DNA of 64,000 nt from Hydrogenophaga flava NBRC 102514 (lineage in GTDB: Bacteria; Pseudomonadota; Gammaproteobacteria; Burkholderiales; Burkholderiaceae_C). The notes below the pieces were generated by a model. It was given only the letters and a program-made list of their open reading frames with translations. It was not told where the DNA came from and made no database searches. A program made the position numbers and the translations under genes. Of this stretch, positions 30,041 through 38,832 are shown one piece after another. The stretch is from positions 186,001 to 250,000 of the forward strand of contig NZ_BCTF01000002.1 of NCBI RefSeq assembly GCF_001571145.1, given 5' to 3'. Within the stretch, counting starts at the first letter, position 1. Every line of letters starts with the position of its first letter.

Positions 30041-31404
30041 GCATCACGTCGCAGCAATACGCCGACCTGTCGTTTCATGTGTACAAGGGCACACCTGCTC
30101 GAAGCTATGTGAGTAACGACAAAGACGCGCCCTATGTGGATTCGGGTGGTGTTCGGTTTTTTGTGCGAGTCCATGTGGACAACCCCACGACCGGGTACCA
30201 GGGCACGATTTACGAGCGCCGCGACACGGGCGAGTTGGTGGTGGCTCATCGGGGAACCGAGTTCGACCGCGAGGCCTTCAAAGACGGAGCTTTGGCCGAC
30301 GGAGGCATGGTGCTCGCGCGCTCCAATCTGCAGGCGGATGATGCGATTTCATTGACGCGTGACGCGCTCGATATCGCATCCAAGGACTCGTCCAGGAGGG
30401 GGTTGCCACCAGCGGCCGTCACCACCACCGGTCACTCGCTCGGCGGCACGCTGGCCCAGGTCAGCGCCCACCACTTCGATCTCAAAGGCGAAACCTTCAA
30501 CGCCTATGGGGCGGTCAGCCTGAGCCGGCGCATTCCCGAGGGCGGCCATTCGGTCATCAACCACATGATGGCGGGCGATGCGGTGAGCGCGGCCAGTCCG
30601 CATTTCGGCGAGACACGGATCTATGCCCGGCCCGAGGAGGTGAAGACGCTGCTGTCCAAGGGCTATGACAACCAGACCCACTGGAGCGACGCGCTGAGGG
30701 GTTATTCGCCCATCAATATTGCCACTGGCACCACCCCGCCCAGCACCCTGGGCGCGGCGGTGGCGCTGGGGGGGAGTCACAGCATGCACCACTTCGTGAG
30801 GGTGGACGGCAGCGGCCAGACCGACCGCTCCATCCTCGACGATCCGCAGGCGCGCAGCCTGGCGCAGCAGCAGTCGGTGCAGATCGGCGAGTACCGCCGG
30901 GACGTGCGCCAGATGCGTGGTGTGCTGACGGCGGTGTCTCGCGGCCTCGATGGCAACGCCCGCGACGCGATCGACGCCATCCGCGGGCCGCTCGAACCGG
31001 GTGAACCTGCCCAGCGCGAACCGCGCAAAGGCGCCGCACTGGACCCGGCGGCCTTGCCCGAACCCACCCGGCGATTGCTCGACGACAGCCGGGGTCATGT
31101 GCAGCGGCTGGCCGATCAGCACGGACTGCCCTGGGACCAGGGCATGGAGAACACGGTGCACTCGGTGGCGCTGGGCGCGCGGGAGGCCGGTCTGTCGCGC
31201 ATCACCCACCTGCGGGCGGATGGGGGCCAGATCCGCGTCGCGGAGTTCGATGGCATCGGCTTGAAGGAAGGTGCCGTCGATGCGCGGCAGGCGGCCAACA
31301 GGCCCGCGAGTGAATCGTTGCAGCGGCTGGCCGCGGGCGCAGAGCCGGCCGCCGAGGTGGCGGCAGTTCAGCCCCAGGACAGAGAGGCTCCGGTCAGGGC
31401 CTGA
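30037..31404 (+). CDS. Class-3 lipase with XVIPCD-like C-terminus, candidate type IV secretion effector
   Basis: 455 residues, no signal peptide. The N-terminal 250 residues are a lipase_3 fold: YADLSFHVYKG, VVAHRGTEFDREAFKDG and the nucleophile elbow TGHSLGGTLAQ (Ser at about 137). A linker follows, then a domain from about residue 335 with LDDSRGHVQRLADQHGLPWD, ENTVHSVALGAREAGLSRIT, IRVAEFDGIGLK and PASESLQRLAA. This order resembles the XVIPCD targeting domain that docks effectors to VirD4 in Xanthomonadales-type T4SS. It would attack membrane lipids of rival cells. The tail is rich in Ala, Glu and Pro. Lipase assignment is firm; XVIPCD is by pattern only. Confidence 0.75.
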   Translation: MSITSQQYADLSFHVYKGTPARSYVSNDKDAPYVDSGGVRFFVRVHVDNPTTGYQGTIYERRDTGELVVAHRGTEFDREAFKDGALADGGMVLARSNLQADDAISLTRDALDIASKDSSRRGLPPAAVTTTGHSLGGTLAQVSAHHFDLKGETFNAYGAVSLSRRIPEGGHSVINHMMAGDAVSAASPHFGETRIYARPEEVKTLLSKGYDNQTHWSDALRGYSPINIATGTTPPSTLGAAVALGGSHSMHHFVRVDGSGQTDRSILDDPQARSLAQQQSVQIGEYRRDVRQMRGVLTAVSRGLDGNARDAIDAIRGPLEPGEPAQREPRKGAALDPAALPEPTRRLLDDSRGHVQRLADQHGLPWDQGMENTVHSVALGAREAGLSRITHLRADGGQIRVAEFDGIGLKEGAVDARQAANRPASESLQRLAAGAEPAAEVAAVQPQDREAPVRA

Positions 31405-31441
31405 GCCCTGCCACGCCCACCCTGGTTCTCGGAGGATCTCC

Positions 31442-32209
31442 TCAGACCAGTTCCTGCAACCCTGCGAGACGATGGCCGGCAGCTTCAAGCGCCGTGCGGA
31501 TCGCCCGCGCCGCCGCCACGGCCCCGGGGCCGTCGCCGTGCACGCAGATGCTGTGGATGGGCGTGGGCAGGCGCTGGCCGTCGGCGGTGACGATGCCGCC
31601 CGCGTCCAGCATGCGCTGCACGTGCTGCACGCAGTCGGCGGCGTCGTGCAGCACCGCGCCCGGCTTCGAACGCGGTGTGAGCTGGCCGTCGGCCTGATAG
31701 CTGCGGTCAGCGAACACCTCGCGCGCCACGCGCAGGCCGGCCGCCTCGCCCGCGCGCTCCAGCGCCGAGAGGGCGGGTGCCAGAAGAATCAGCTGCGGGT
31801 CCAGCGCCTTCACGGCGCGCGCCACGGTGGCCGCCATGGCCTCATCGGCGCAGGCCATGTTGTTCAGTGCGCCGTGCGGCTTGACGTGCGTGACCCGGCC
31901 GCCTTCTGCCGCCGCCATGGCCTGCAGTGCGCCCACCTGGTAGAGGATGGTGGCTTCCAGCTCTTTGGGCGAAAGCTGCATCACCCGCCGGCCGAAGCCT
32001 TGCAGGTCGGGGAAGGCGGGGTGCGCACCCAGGCTCACGCCGTTGGCCAGCGCCAGCCGCACGGTCTCGCGCATCACCACCGGGTCGCCGGCGTGGAAGC
32101 CGCAGGCGATGTTGGCACTGTTGATCACCTGCAGCAGTTCCGCATCGCTGCCCATGGTCCAGGCACCGAAGCTTTCGCCGAGGTCGGCGTTGAGGTTGAT
32201 GGGTGTCAT
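31442..32209 (-). CDS. pxpA: 5-oxoprolinase subunit PxpA (LamB/YcsF family)
   Basis: 255 residues starting MTPINLNADLGESFG, the family signature, followed by SANIACGFHAGDP, HVKPHGALNN and HSICVHGDGPGA. PxpA with PxpBC hydrolyses 5-oxoproline to glutamate using ATP. It is the last gene of pxpBCA; its ATG overlaps the pxpC stop. Confidence 0.94.
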   Translation of the reverse strand: MTPINLNADLGESFGAWTMGSDAELLQVINSANIACGFHAGDPVVMRETVRLALANGVSLGAHPAFPDLQGFGRRVMQLSPKELEATILYQVGALQAMAAAEGGRVTHVKPHGALNNMACADEAMAATVARAVKALDPQLILLAPALSALERAGEAAGLRVAREVFADRSYQADGQLTPRSKPGAVLHDAADCVQHVQRMLDAGGIVTADGQRLPTPIHSICVHGDGPGAVAAARAIRTALEAAGHRLAGLQELV

Positions 32210-33258
32210 GGGGTGTCCTCTCCGGGGTGGGTGGCGAGCATGCCGGAAATCAGGTTGCCGCCGTAGAGCGCGGCCTCGTCGATTTGGCCTGGCGGCAGGA
32301 AGGCCTCGCGGCCCGCCAGCCATTGCTGCCAGCGCCTTCGCTGGGCGGTCAGGGCCTCGTGCGCCTGTTCGGCCGTGACGGCCGCGAAGCGCACGCGGGT
32401 GCCCGGCCGCAGGTGCGCCAGCCGCGGCAGGTCGGCGGTGATGACGGTGGCGATCTTGGGGTAGCCGCCCACGGTCTGGCCATCGGCCAGCAGCAGGATG
32501 GGCTGGCCGTTGGCCGGCACCTGGATCACGCCCGGTGTGACGCCGTCGGACACGATGTCGGCGGCTTCTGCGCTGGAGTGCGCGAGTGCCTCGCCTTGCA
32601 GGCGCAGGCCCATGCGGTCCTGTGCGGGTGTGGCCTGCCAGTCCTGCGCGAAGAAGCTCGCCAGGGCCTCGGGCGTAAAGTGGTCGTCCTGCGGGCCGGG
32701 CATCACGCGGACTGGGCCGGTCTCCGGCTCCCAGGGCGAGCGGCAGCGCCATTCGCGCGGGTCGGCGCTGCCGGCCTCGCCGCAGGGCAGCGCATCACCC
32801 GGCTGGAAGGCTCGGCCCAGCACGCCCGACAGGCCGGCGCGGCAGTAGCTGGCGCGGCTGCCGAAAGCCGGCGGAAGGTCGATGCCACCCGCCACCGCCA
32901 GGTAGGCGCAGCCGCTGTCGGCGCTGCCCAGCTGCAGGGTTTCACCCTCGTGCAGCGTGGCGGTCTGCCATGCGGGCAGGAGCGTGCGGGCGCCGTCCTC
33001 GCGCACACGCTGCGCGCCGATGCGGCCGGCCAGCGCGACGCGCACGGGTCCGCGCTTCACCTGCAGCACCGTGCCGACGCCGCGCAGTTCCAGCACCGCG
33101 GCGTTCAGATCATTGCCCAGCAGGGCGTTGGCGGCCTGGGCCAGTGGGCCGTCCATCCAGCCCGAGAGCGGCAGGCCGTGGTGCCTGTGTCCGGCACGGC
33201 CGCGGTCCTGCACCGTGGCGCCGATGCCGGGTTGAAGGACTTCCAGCTGGCCGCTCAT
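32206..33258 (-). CDS. pxpC: 5-oxoprolinase subunit PxpC (KipA/urea carboxylase-like)
   Basis: 350 residues of the AHS2 carboxyltransferase-like fold: VLQPGIGATVQDRGR, GLPLSGWMDGPLAQAAN, the long loop RVMPGPQDDHF, and TPGVIQVPANGQPILLLAD. It forms the catalytic heteromer with PxpB. The start overlaps the pxpB stop by ATGA, so the three genes are translationally coupled. Confidence 0.94.
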   Translation of the reverse strand: MSGQLEVLQPGIGATVQDRGRAGHRHHGLPLSGWMDGPLAQAANALLGNDLNAAVLELRGVGTVLQVKRGPVRVALAGRIGAQRVREDGARTLLPAWQTATLHEGETLQLGSADSGCAYLAVAGGIDLPPAFGSRASYCRAGLSGVLGRAFQPGDALPCGEAGSADPREWRCRSPWEPETGPVRVMPGPQDDHFTPEALASFFAQDWQATPAQDRMGLRLQGEALAHSSAEAADIVSDGVTPGVIQVPANGQPILLLADGQTVGGYPKIATVITADLPRLAHLRPGTRVRFAAVTAEQAHEALTAQRRRWQQWLAGREAFLPPGQIDEAALYGGNLISGMLATHPGEDTP

Positions 33259-33998
33259 GTCGCAGACCCTTTCAGAAAGGTCTCGCGTGGCAGGCCATCG
33301 GCGATCTCGCGAGCGAGGCGGTCGTGCGTGGTGCGGTCCACCGCGGTCCAGCGCACCTCGTCGCCCGCGGTGAGCATGGCGGGCTGTTCGGTCTGCGCCG
33401 GGTCGAACAGCACCACGGGTGTGCGCCCCAGCAGGTTCCAGCCGCCGGGACTCTCCCAGGGGTAGACCGAACACATGTCCAGCGCGATGGCCACCGACTT
33501 CGCGGGCACCTTCTGCCGTGGCGAGGGCAGGCGCGGCGTGACCAGTGCGGGCGGCAGACCGCCCATGTAGGGGAAGCCGGGCTGGAAGCCCAGCATGTAG
33601 ACGCGGAGGCTGGCGTCCAGCAATTGGTGAATCACCTCGTCGCGGCTCAGTTGCTTCAGCTCGCACACCCGCGGCAGGTCGGGTGCGAAATCGGCGTCGA
33701 AGCACACGGGCAGCTGCCACTGGCGTCCTTGAACAGTGGTCTGCTGGCCTTCCTGCGCCATGGCCAGCAGTTTCCGGCCCAGTGCAGTGGCATCGCCCGC
33801 CCAGGGGTCGAAATGCACCGTGAGCGAGCGAGAGGTCGGCACCACATCGGTCACCAGGGCCAGCAGTGGATCGTTCTGGCGCGCGGCTGCAAGCCGCCCG
33901 GCCAGGCCCATGACGCGCGCGTTGGTTGCCGCGTCGATGGCGTGGCCAAACTCCACCGTCCAGGCGCTGTCGCCCAGGGGCAGCATACGTGGGGTCAT
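33255..33998 (-). CDS. pxpB: 5-oxoprolinase subunit PxpB (KipI family)
   Basis: 247 residues of the AHS1 fold: MLPLGDSAWTVEFG, VHFDPWAGD, YMLGFQPGFPYMGGLP, PRQKVPAKSVAIA and ESPGGWNLLGRTP. The ATG at 33998 lies 5 nt after the MarR-like gene, so regulator and enzyme are in one transcript. Confidence 0.94.
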   Translation of the reverse strand: MTPRMLPLGDSAWTVEFGHAIDAATNARVMGLAGRLAAARQNDPLLALVTDVVPTSRSLTVHFDPWAGDATALGRKLLAMAQEGQQTTVQGRQWQLPVCFDADFAPDLPRVCELKQLSRDEVIHQLLDASLRVYMLGFQPGFPYMGGLPPALVTPRLPSPRQKVPAKSVAIALDMCSVYPWESPGGWNLLGRTPVVLFDPAQTEQPAMLTAGDEVRWTAVDRTTHDRLAREIADGLPRETFLKGSAT

Positions 33999-34003
33999 GA
34001 CGC

Positions 34004-34552
34004 TCACAATGACGCCGCCGACCGGGCGGCTTGGTCGTACATGCCCGAGAGCACGCGCAGCAGGCGCGCCAGCTCGCCGATGTCCTTGTTCAGCGCGTCG
34101 TCGGCGTGCAGCGCCTGGATCAGGCACTGCTCGCGGATCTCGCGGTAGCGCTGCACGAAGGCGCTGCCAGACTCGGTGGCTGCGTAGGTCACTTCCTTGC
34201 CCGACTTGCTCGATGCCACCACGCCCAGGCTCGCCAGCTTCTTGAGCGAGTAGTTCACCAGGTGCGTGTCCTCGATGTTCATGATGAAGCAGATGTCGGA
34301 CAGGCGCTTGTCGCGCGCACGGTGCGTGACGTGGTGCAGCACCAGCACGTCCAGCGGCATCAGGTCTTTCAGTCCCGCCGCGGACATGCAGTGCACCACC
34401 CAGCGGTGGAAGGCATTGCTGGCCACGATCAGGCCGAACTCGAACTCGCTCATCTCCGCGCTCTGGGGCGAGACCAGGTGCGCGGACGACACGATGGGCG
34501 ATCGTGGTGCGGTGGTGACTGGCGTGCCGCTTGCTTTGGGTGACTTGGCCAT
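34004..34552 (-). CDS. MarR-like winged-helix regulator of the pxp/TRAP locus
   Basis: 182 residues. A 35-residue polar N-terminal tail precedes a winged helix-turn-helix domain with MPLDVLVLHHVTHRARDKRL, ICFIMNIEDTHLVNYSLKKL and VTYAATESGSAFV. It is the first gene of the minus-strand pxpBCA unit and faces the TRAP transporter genes across 168 bp with palindromic sites. Control of both units by 5-oxoproline or a related ligand is a fair inference. Confidence 0.8.
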   Translation of the reverse strand: MAKSPKASGTPVTTAPRSPIVSSAHLVSPQSAEMSEFEFGLIVASNAFHRWVVHCMSAAGLKDLMPLDVLVLHHVTHRARDKRLSDICFIMNIEDTHLVNYSLKKLASLGVVASSKSGKEVTYAATESGSAFVQRYREIREQCLIQALHADDALNKDIGELARLLRVLSGMYDQAARSAASL

Positions 34553-34583
34553 GGGCGTCTTCCGTGTGGGCGAGTGCCCATAT

Positions 34584-34638
34584 TTGACGACAATTTGCCA
34601 ACGATTTGTTGACGATGAGGGAAAACACTGGTCACAAT
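34584..34638 (+). promoter_or_regulatory. Candidate operator and sigma-70 promoter of the TRAP operon
   Basis: Two small palindromes, TTGACGACAA (34584-34593) and CAACGATTTGTTG (34599-34611), overlap a -35 box TTGACG (34609-34614). A -10 box CACAAT (34633-34638) follows with 18-nt spacing. A repressor bound to the palindromes would block this promoter; the facing MarR-like protein is the obvious candidate. Confidence 0.42.
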
Positions 34639-34720
34639 CTGTTGCCCCTCCCCCTACAGTGCGTGCACCCGTCTGCTGCGGTCGGTGCCGCGGTCCGTTC
34701 AACCTGCAACTGGAGCTTTC

Positions 34721-35695
34721 ATGAAACGTCGTGCCTTCCAACTCTCCATGGCCGCTGCCGCCATCGCGCTTTCGACCACGGCCTTCGCCCAGGCCAAGTG
34801 GGACCTGGCCACCGCCTACCCGGCGACCAACTTCCACACGGTCAACATCAGCCAGTTCGCAGCCGACGTGGACAAGGCCAGCGGCGGCAAGCTCAAGATC
34901 ACGGTGCATCCCAACGCGGCGCTGTTCAAGGCGCCGGAGATCAAGCGCGCGGTGCAGGGCGGCCAGGCGCAGGCCGGCGAGATCCTGCTGGTGAACTACC
35001 AGAACGAGTGGCAGGTCTTCGGCGCCGATGGTCTGCCCTTCGTGGCCGACAGCTACGACGAGGCGGCCAAGCTGTGGAAGGTGCAGCGCCCGATCCTGGA
35101 AAAGAAGCTGGCCGAGCAGGGCATGATGGTCCTGTTCGCCGTGCCATGGCCGCCGCAGGGCGTCTACAGCAAGAAGCCGCTGAACAGTGCGGCCGACCTC
35201 AAGGGCATCAAGTGGCGCGCCTACAGCCCGGCCACCGCCCGCATCGCTGAACTGGTGGGCGCGCAGCCGGTGACGGTGCAGGCCGCCGAGGTCAGCCAGG
35301 CCTTCGCCACCGGCGTGACCGAAAGCATGATGTCCAGCGGCTCCACCGGCGCCGACGCCAAGCTGTACGAGCATGTGAAGTACTGGTACGACACCCAGGC
35401 CTGGCTGCCCAAGAACGCGCTGCTGGTGAACAAAAAAGCCTTCGACGCGCTGGACAAGCCCACGCAGGACGCGGTGCTCAAGGCTTCCGCCGACGCCGAG
35501 ACGCGCGGCTGGGAGGCCAGCAAGAAGGCCAACACCGAAAGTCTGGACAAGCTCAAGGCCGGCGGCATGCAGATCCTGCCCGCACCCGCGGCGCTCAAGG
35601 CCGACATGAAGAAGGTCGGCGACACCATGCTCAAGGAGTGGCTGGAAAAGGCTGGTCCTGAGGGCCAGGCCCTGGTCGACGCGTTCCGCAAGTGA
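34721..35695 (+). CDS. TRAP transporter substrate-binding protein (DctP family)
   Basis: 324 residues with a signal peptide ending AFAQA, then the DctP fold: WDLATAYPATNFHTVNI, the conserved Arg in LKGIKWRAYSPATARIAEL that binds the substrate carboxylate, and QAWLPKNALLVNKKAFDAL. TGGAGC lies before the ATG. It feeds the DctQM permease encoded next. The pxp neighbourhood suggests a carboxylate such as 5-oxoproline or a D-amino acid derivative. Confidence 0.9.
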   Translation: MKRRAFQLSMAAAAIALSTTAFAQAKWDLATAYPATNFHTVNISQFAADVDKASGGKLKITVHPNAALFKAPEIKRAVQGGQAQAGEILLVNYQNEWQVFGADGLPFVADSYDEAAKLWKVQRPILEKKLAEQGMMVLFAVPWPPQGVYSKKPLNSAADLKGIKWRAYSPATARIAELVGAQPVTVQAAEVSQAFATGVTESMMSSGSTGADAKLYEHVKYWYDTQAWLPKNALLVNKKAFDALDKPTQDAVLKASADAETRGWEASKKANTESLDKLKAGGMQILPAPAALKADMKKVGDTMLKEWLEKAGPEGQALVDAFRK

Positions 35696-36216
35696 GTGGC
35701 GACAGCAGCATGCGGCGCGCGCTCAATGCCCTGTACGACGGTTGCGCCTGGCTCGCGGCGGTGTTCATGATCGGCGTGCTGGTCATGGTGCTGCTGTCGG
35801 TGCTGGGGCGCCAGTTCGGTTTCCACGTGCCGGGCACCGACGCCTACGCCGGCTACAGCATGGCGGCGGCCGGCTTCCTGGCGCTGGCGCACACCCTCAA
35901 GCGCAACGAGCACATCCGCGTCACGCTGGTGCTCGGCAAGCTCACGGGGGGCGCGCGCCGGGGCATGGAGCTGTGGTCGCTGAGTGCCGCAGTGCTGCTG
36001 TCCGGTCTGTTCGCCTGGTTCTCGCTGCGGCTGGTGATGCAGTCGCACGAGTTCAACGACATCTCCACTGGCAATGACGCGACCCCGCTGTGGCTCCCGC
36101 AGCTGGGGATGGCGCTCGGAACCTTGGTGCTGTTCATCGCGTTCGTGGACGAGTGGGTGCTGGAGCTGCGCGGCCGGCGCCAGCACATCGGCGGATCGGA
36201 GACGCGCCATGAATGA
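35692..36216 (+). CDS. TRAP transporter small membrane subunit (DctQ family)
   Basis: 174 residues with four membrane helices and the DctQ features VLGRQFGFHVPGTDAYAGY and KRNEHIRVTLVLGKL. The GTG start overlaps the dctP stop (GTGA); an ATG at 35710 is the alternative. It overlaps dctM by 8 nt. Confidence 0.88.
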   Translation: MSGDSSMRRALNALYDGCAWLAAVFMIGVLVMVLLSVLGRQFGFHVPGTDAYAGYSMAAAGFLALAHTLKRNEHIRVTLVLGKLTGGARRGMELWSLSAAVLLSGLFAWFSLRLVMQSHEFNDISTGNDATPLWLPQLGMALGTLVLFIAFVDEWVLELRGRRQHIGGSETRHE

Positions 36217-37504
36217 GATGCTGGTCACCGGCTTTCTGATCGTCGCGCTGTTCGCCCTGCTGGGTAGCGGCGTCTGGATTGGCCTGACGCTCGCTGGCGT
36301 GGCCTGGATCGGCATGGAGCTGTTCTCCTCGCGCAGCGCGGGCGATGCGATGGCGGTCACCATCTGGGGCTCGGCCAGCAGTTGGACCCTGACGGCCCTG
36401 CCACTGTTTGTCTGGATGGGCGAGATCCTGTTCCGCACCAAGCTGTCCGAGAACATGTTCAAGGGCCTGGCGCCCTGGGTCAACGCGCTGCCGGGCCGGC
36501 TGCTGCACACCAACATCCTGGGCAGCACCATCTTCGCCGCGGTGTCCGGCTCGTCGGCCGCCACCTGCGCCACCATCGGCAAGATGACGATCCCCGAGCT
36601 CACCGAGCGCGGCTACCCGCCGGAGCGCGTGATCGGCTCGCTCGGTGGCGCGAGCACGCTGGGCCTGCTGATCCCGCCCTCGATCGTGATGATCGTCTAC
36701 GGCGTCGCGGCCGAGGTGTCGATCGCCAAGCTTTTTGTCGCGGGCGTGATCCCGGGGCTGATGCTGGCTGGCCTGTTCAGCGGCTACCTGATGGTCTGGG
36801 CGTTGATGAACCCGGACAAGATTCCCGAGGCCGACGCCGGCATGAGCTTTGGCGAGAAGCTGCGCGCGTCCAGCGAACTGATCCCGGTCATCCTGCTGAT
36901 CGGCGGCGTGATCGGCTCGATCTATGTCGGCGTGGCCACGGCCACCGAAGCGGCGGCCATCGGCGTGGTGGGTGCGCTGCTGCTGTCGGCCTACCAGCGG
37001 TCACTCTCGTGGCAGAGCTTCAAGGACGCGCTGCTGGGCGCCACTCGGCTGTACTGCATGATGGCCCTGATCCTCGCAGGCGCGGCCTTCCTCACGCTGT
37101 CCATGGGCTACATCGGCCTGCCACGCCACCTGGCCGAGTGGGTCGGTTCGCTGGGCCTGTCGCCAGGGCTGCTGCTGATCGCGCTGGCGCTGTTCTACAT
37201 CGTGCTCGGTTGCTTCCTGGACGGCATCTCGATGATCGTGCTGACCATGGGTGTGATCGTTCCGACGGTGCAGGCCGCAGGCATCGACCTGATCTGGTTC
37301 GGCATCTTCATCGTGATCGTGGTCGAGATGGCGCAGATCACGCCGCCGGTCGGCTTCAACCTGTTCGTGCTGCAGGGCATGACGCGGCGCGAGATCAACT
37401 GGATCGCCCGCGTCTGCATGCCCTATTTCTTCCTCATGGTGCTCGCGGTGTGCATGCTGTACTGGTTCCCGCAGATCGTGATGTGGCTGCCGGGGAACAT
37501 GTGA
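36209..37504 (+). CDS. TRAP transporter large permease subunit (DctM family)
   Basis: 431 residues with about twelve hydrophobic helices. Family motifs: ALPLFVWMGEILFRTKL, AAVSGSSAATCATIGKM, GASTLGLLIPPSIVMIVYG and EMAQITPPVGFNLFVLQGM. It couples uptake to a sodium gradient. It ends 9 nt from the convergent oxidase gene. Confidence 0.93.
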   Translation: MNEMLVTGFLIVALFALLGSGVWIGLTLAGVAWIGMELFSSRSAGDAMAVTIWGSASSWTLTALPLFVWMGEILFRTKLSENMFKGLAPWVNALPGRLLHTNILGSTIFAAVSGSSAATCATIGKMTIPELTERGYPPERVIGSLGGASTLGLLIPPSIVMIVYGVAAEVSIAKLFVAGVIPGLMLAGLFSGYLMVWALMNPDKIPEADAGMSFGEKLRASSELIPVILLIGGVIGSIYVGVATATEAAAIGVVGALLLSAYQRSLSWQSFKDALLGATRLYCMMALILAGAAFLTLSMGYIGLPRHLAEWVGSLGLSPGLLLIALALFYIVLGCFLDGISMIVLTMGVIVPTVQAAGIDLIWFGIFIVIVVEMAQITPPVGFNLFVLQGMTRREINWIARVCMPYFFLMVLAVCMLYWFPQIVMWLPGNM

Positions 37505-37513
37505 ACACGCTGT

Positions 37514-38782
37514 TCAGGCACGCAGGAAGCGCTGCGGCCTGAACGGGTGCGGGTCGATGGTGTTCGGCTCGCCCAGCATCAGCTGCGCCAGCAGCTCACC
37601 GGTGCCCGGCCCTGTGGAAAAGCCGACGTGCTGGTGGCCCAGCGCCAGCCACAGCGCGTCGTACCCTGGGCATTCACCGATCATCGGCCGGCAGTCGGGC
37701 AGGGTGGGGCGGCTGCCTAGCCAGTCGGGGTCGGACGTGCGTTGGCCCAGTGGCATCGCTTCCCGCGCGGCACGTTCGGCGGCTTCGAGTTGCGCCTGGT
37801 GGGGCGGCGCGAATTGCGCGTTCAGCTCGACACCGGTTGTCAGCCGCAGACCCTGCGCCATCGGCGCCAGCACGTAGCCGCCGGCCGTGTCATACACCGG
37901 GCGGTTCAGCGTGGTGTCAGTGGCGGGCTGAAAGTGGCGGTGCTGGCCGCGTTCGAAACCCATGGGTAGCCTTACGCCAAACTGCCCGCGCAGGAAGTCG
38001 CGCGACCAGGGGCCAAGCGCCACCACCACGTGGTCGGCGTCGAGCGCAGGGCCGCCGCGGGTGTGAACCGTCCAGCCGCCGCTGTGGCGTTGCAGCCGCG
38101 TGGCCTCGTCCGTAAGCACCGCCCCGCCGAGCGCCTGCAGCCAAGCCGCGTAGCCTCGCACCAGCTCGCCGGGGCTGTCGACCGAGCTGGCGTCCTGCAC
38201 CCACAGCGCGCGCGGGAACAGCGGCTTCAGGTGGGGTTCCAGCTCGTGCAGCGCGGCAGCATCCAGCACACGCGTGGCCACGCCGAAGCGCGCGAGTGTC
38301 TCGCGCCCGAAGGCGCCGCTGTCGAAGGCGGCCTCGCTGCGGTAGAGGAACAGCCAGCCGTCGTCGCGGCGGCGGTTTGCGATGCCCGCCTCGGCCATCC
38401 AGCGCCGGTGGACGGTGCCCGAGTGGCGGATCAGGGCATCCAGCGCGGTGGTGGTTTCCTCGAAGTCGGCTGCCCGCGCATGTCCCAGGAACGACAGACC
38501 CCAGCGCCACTGGCCCAGCACCCACGGCAGGTGGTAGCGAAAGCCCGGGTTCTTGCCGCGCAGCAGCGCCGGCAACTGGGCCCACAGCCCCGGGTGGTTG
38601 AATGGCATCAGTGAGCTGCGTGCGAGCACGCCCGCGTTGCCGTGCGAGGTGGCAGCGCCGGGACCCAGCGGGTCGAGCACCGTGACGGTCATGGCCCGCT
38701 GGCGCAGCGAGAGGGCACAGGCGATGCCCACCATGCCGGCGCCCAGCACCACCACGCGCTGCCCTGGTCTGGCCTGGGTCAT
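37514..38782 (-). CDS. DadA-like FAD-dependent D-amino acid oxidoreductase
   Basis: 422 residues of the DAO family. The FAD motif VVVLGAGMVGIACAL lies at the N-terminus, and the C-terminus has PTLPDCRPMIGECPG and GHQHVGFSTGPGTGELLAQL. DadA-type enzymes pass electrons from D-amino acids to the quinone pool. It is convergent with the TRAP genes and divergent from a racemase-family gene, which fits a small D-amino acid or 5-oxoproline catabolic locus. Confidence 0.85.
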   Translation of the reverse strand: MTQARPGQRVVVLGAGMVGIACALSLRQRAMTVTVLDPLGPGAATSHGNAGVLARSSLMPFNHPGLWAQLPALLRGKNPGFRYHLPWVLGQWRWGLSFLGHARAADFEETTTALDALIRHSGTVHRRWMAEAGIANRRRDDGWLFLYRSEAAFDSGAFGRETLARFGVATRVLDAAALHELEPHLKPLFPRALWVQDASSVDSPGELVRGYAAWLQALGGAVLTDEATRLQRHSGGWTVHTRGGPALDADHVVVALGPWSRDFLRGQFGVRLPMGFERGQHRHFQPATDTTLNRPVYDTAGGYVLAPMAQGLRLTTGVELNAQFAPPHQAQLEAAERAAREAMPLGQRTSDPDWLGSRPTLPDCRPMIGECPGYDALWLALGHQHVGFSTGPGTGELLAQLMLGEPNTIDPHPFRPQRFLRA

Positions 38783-38832
38783 GCTTCAATCACCTTTTTG
38801 TTGCTTCGGATGTGGACGCACAGCTTATCGCC

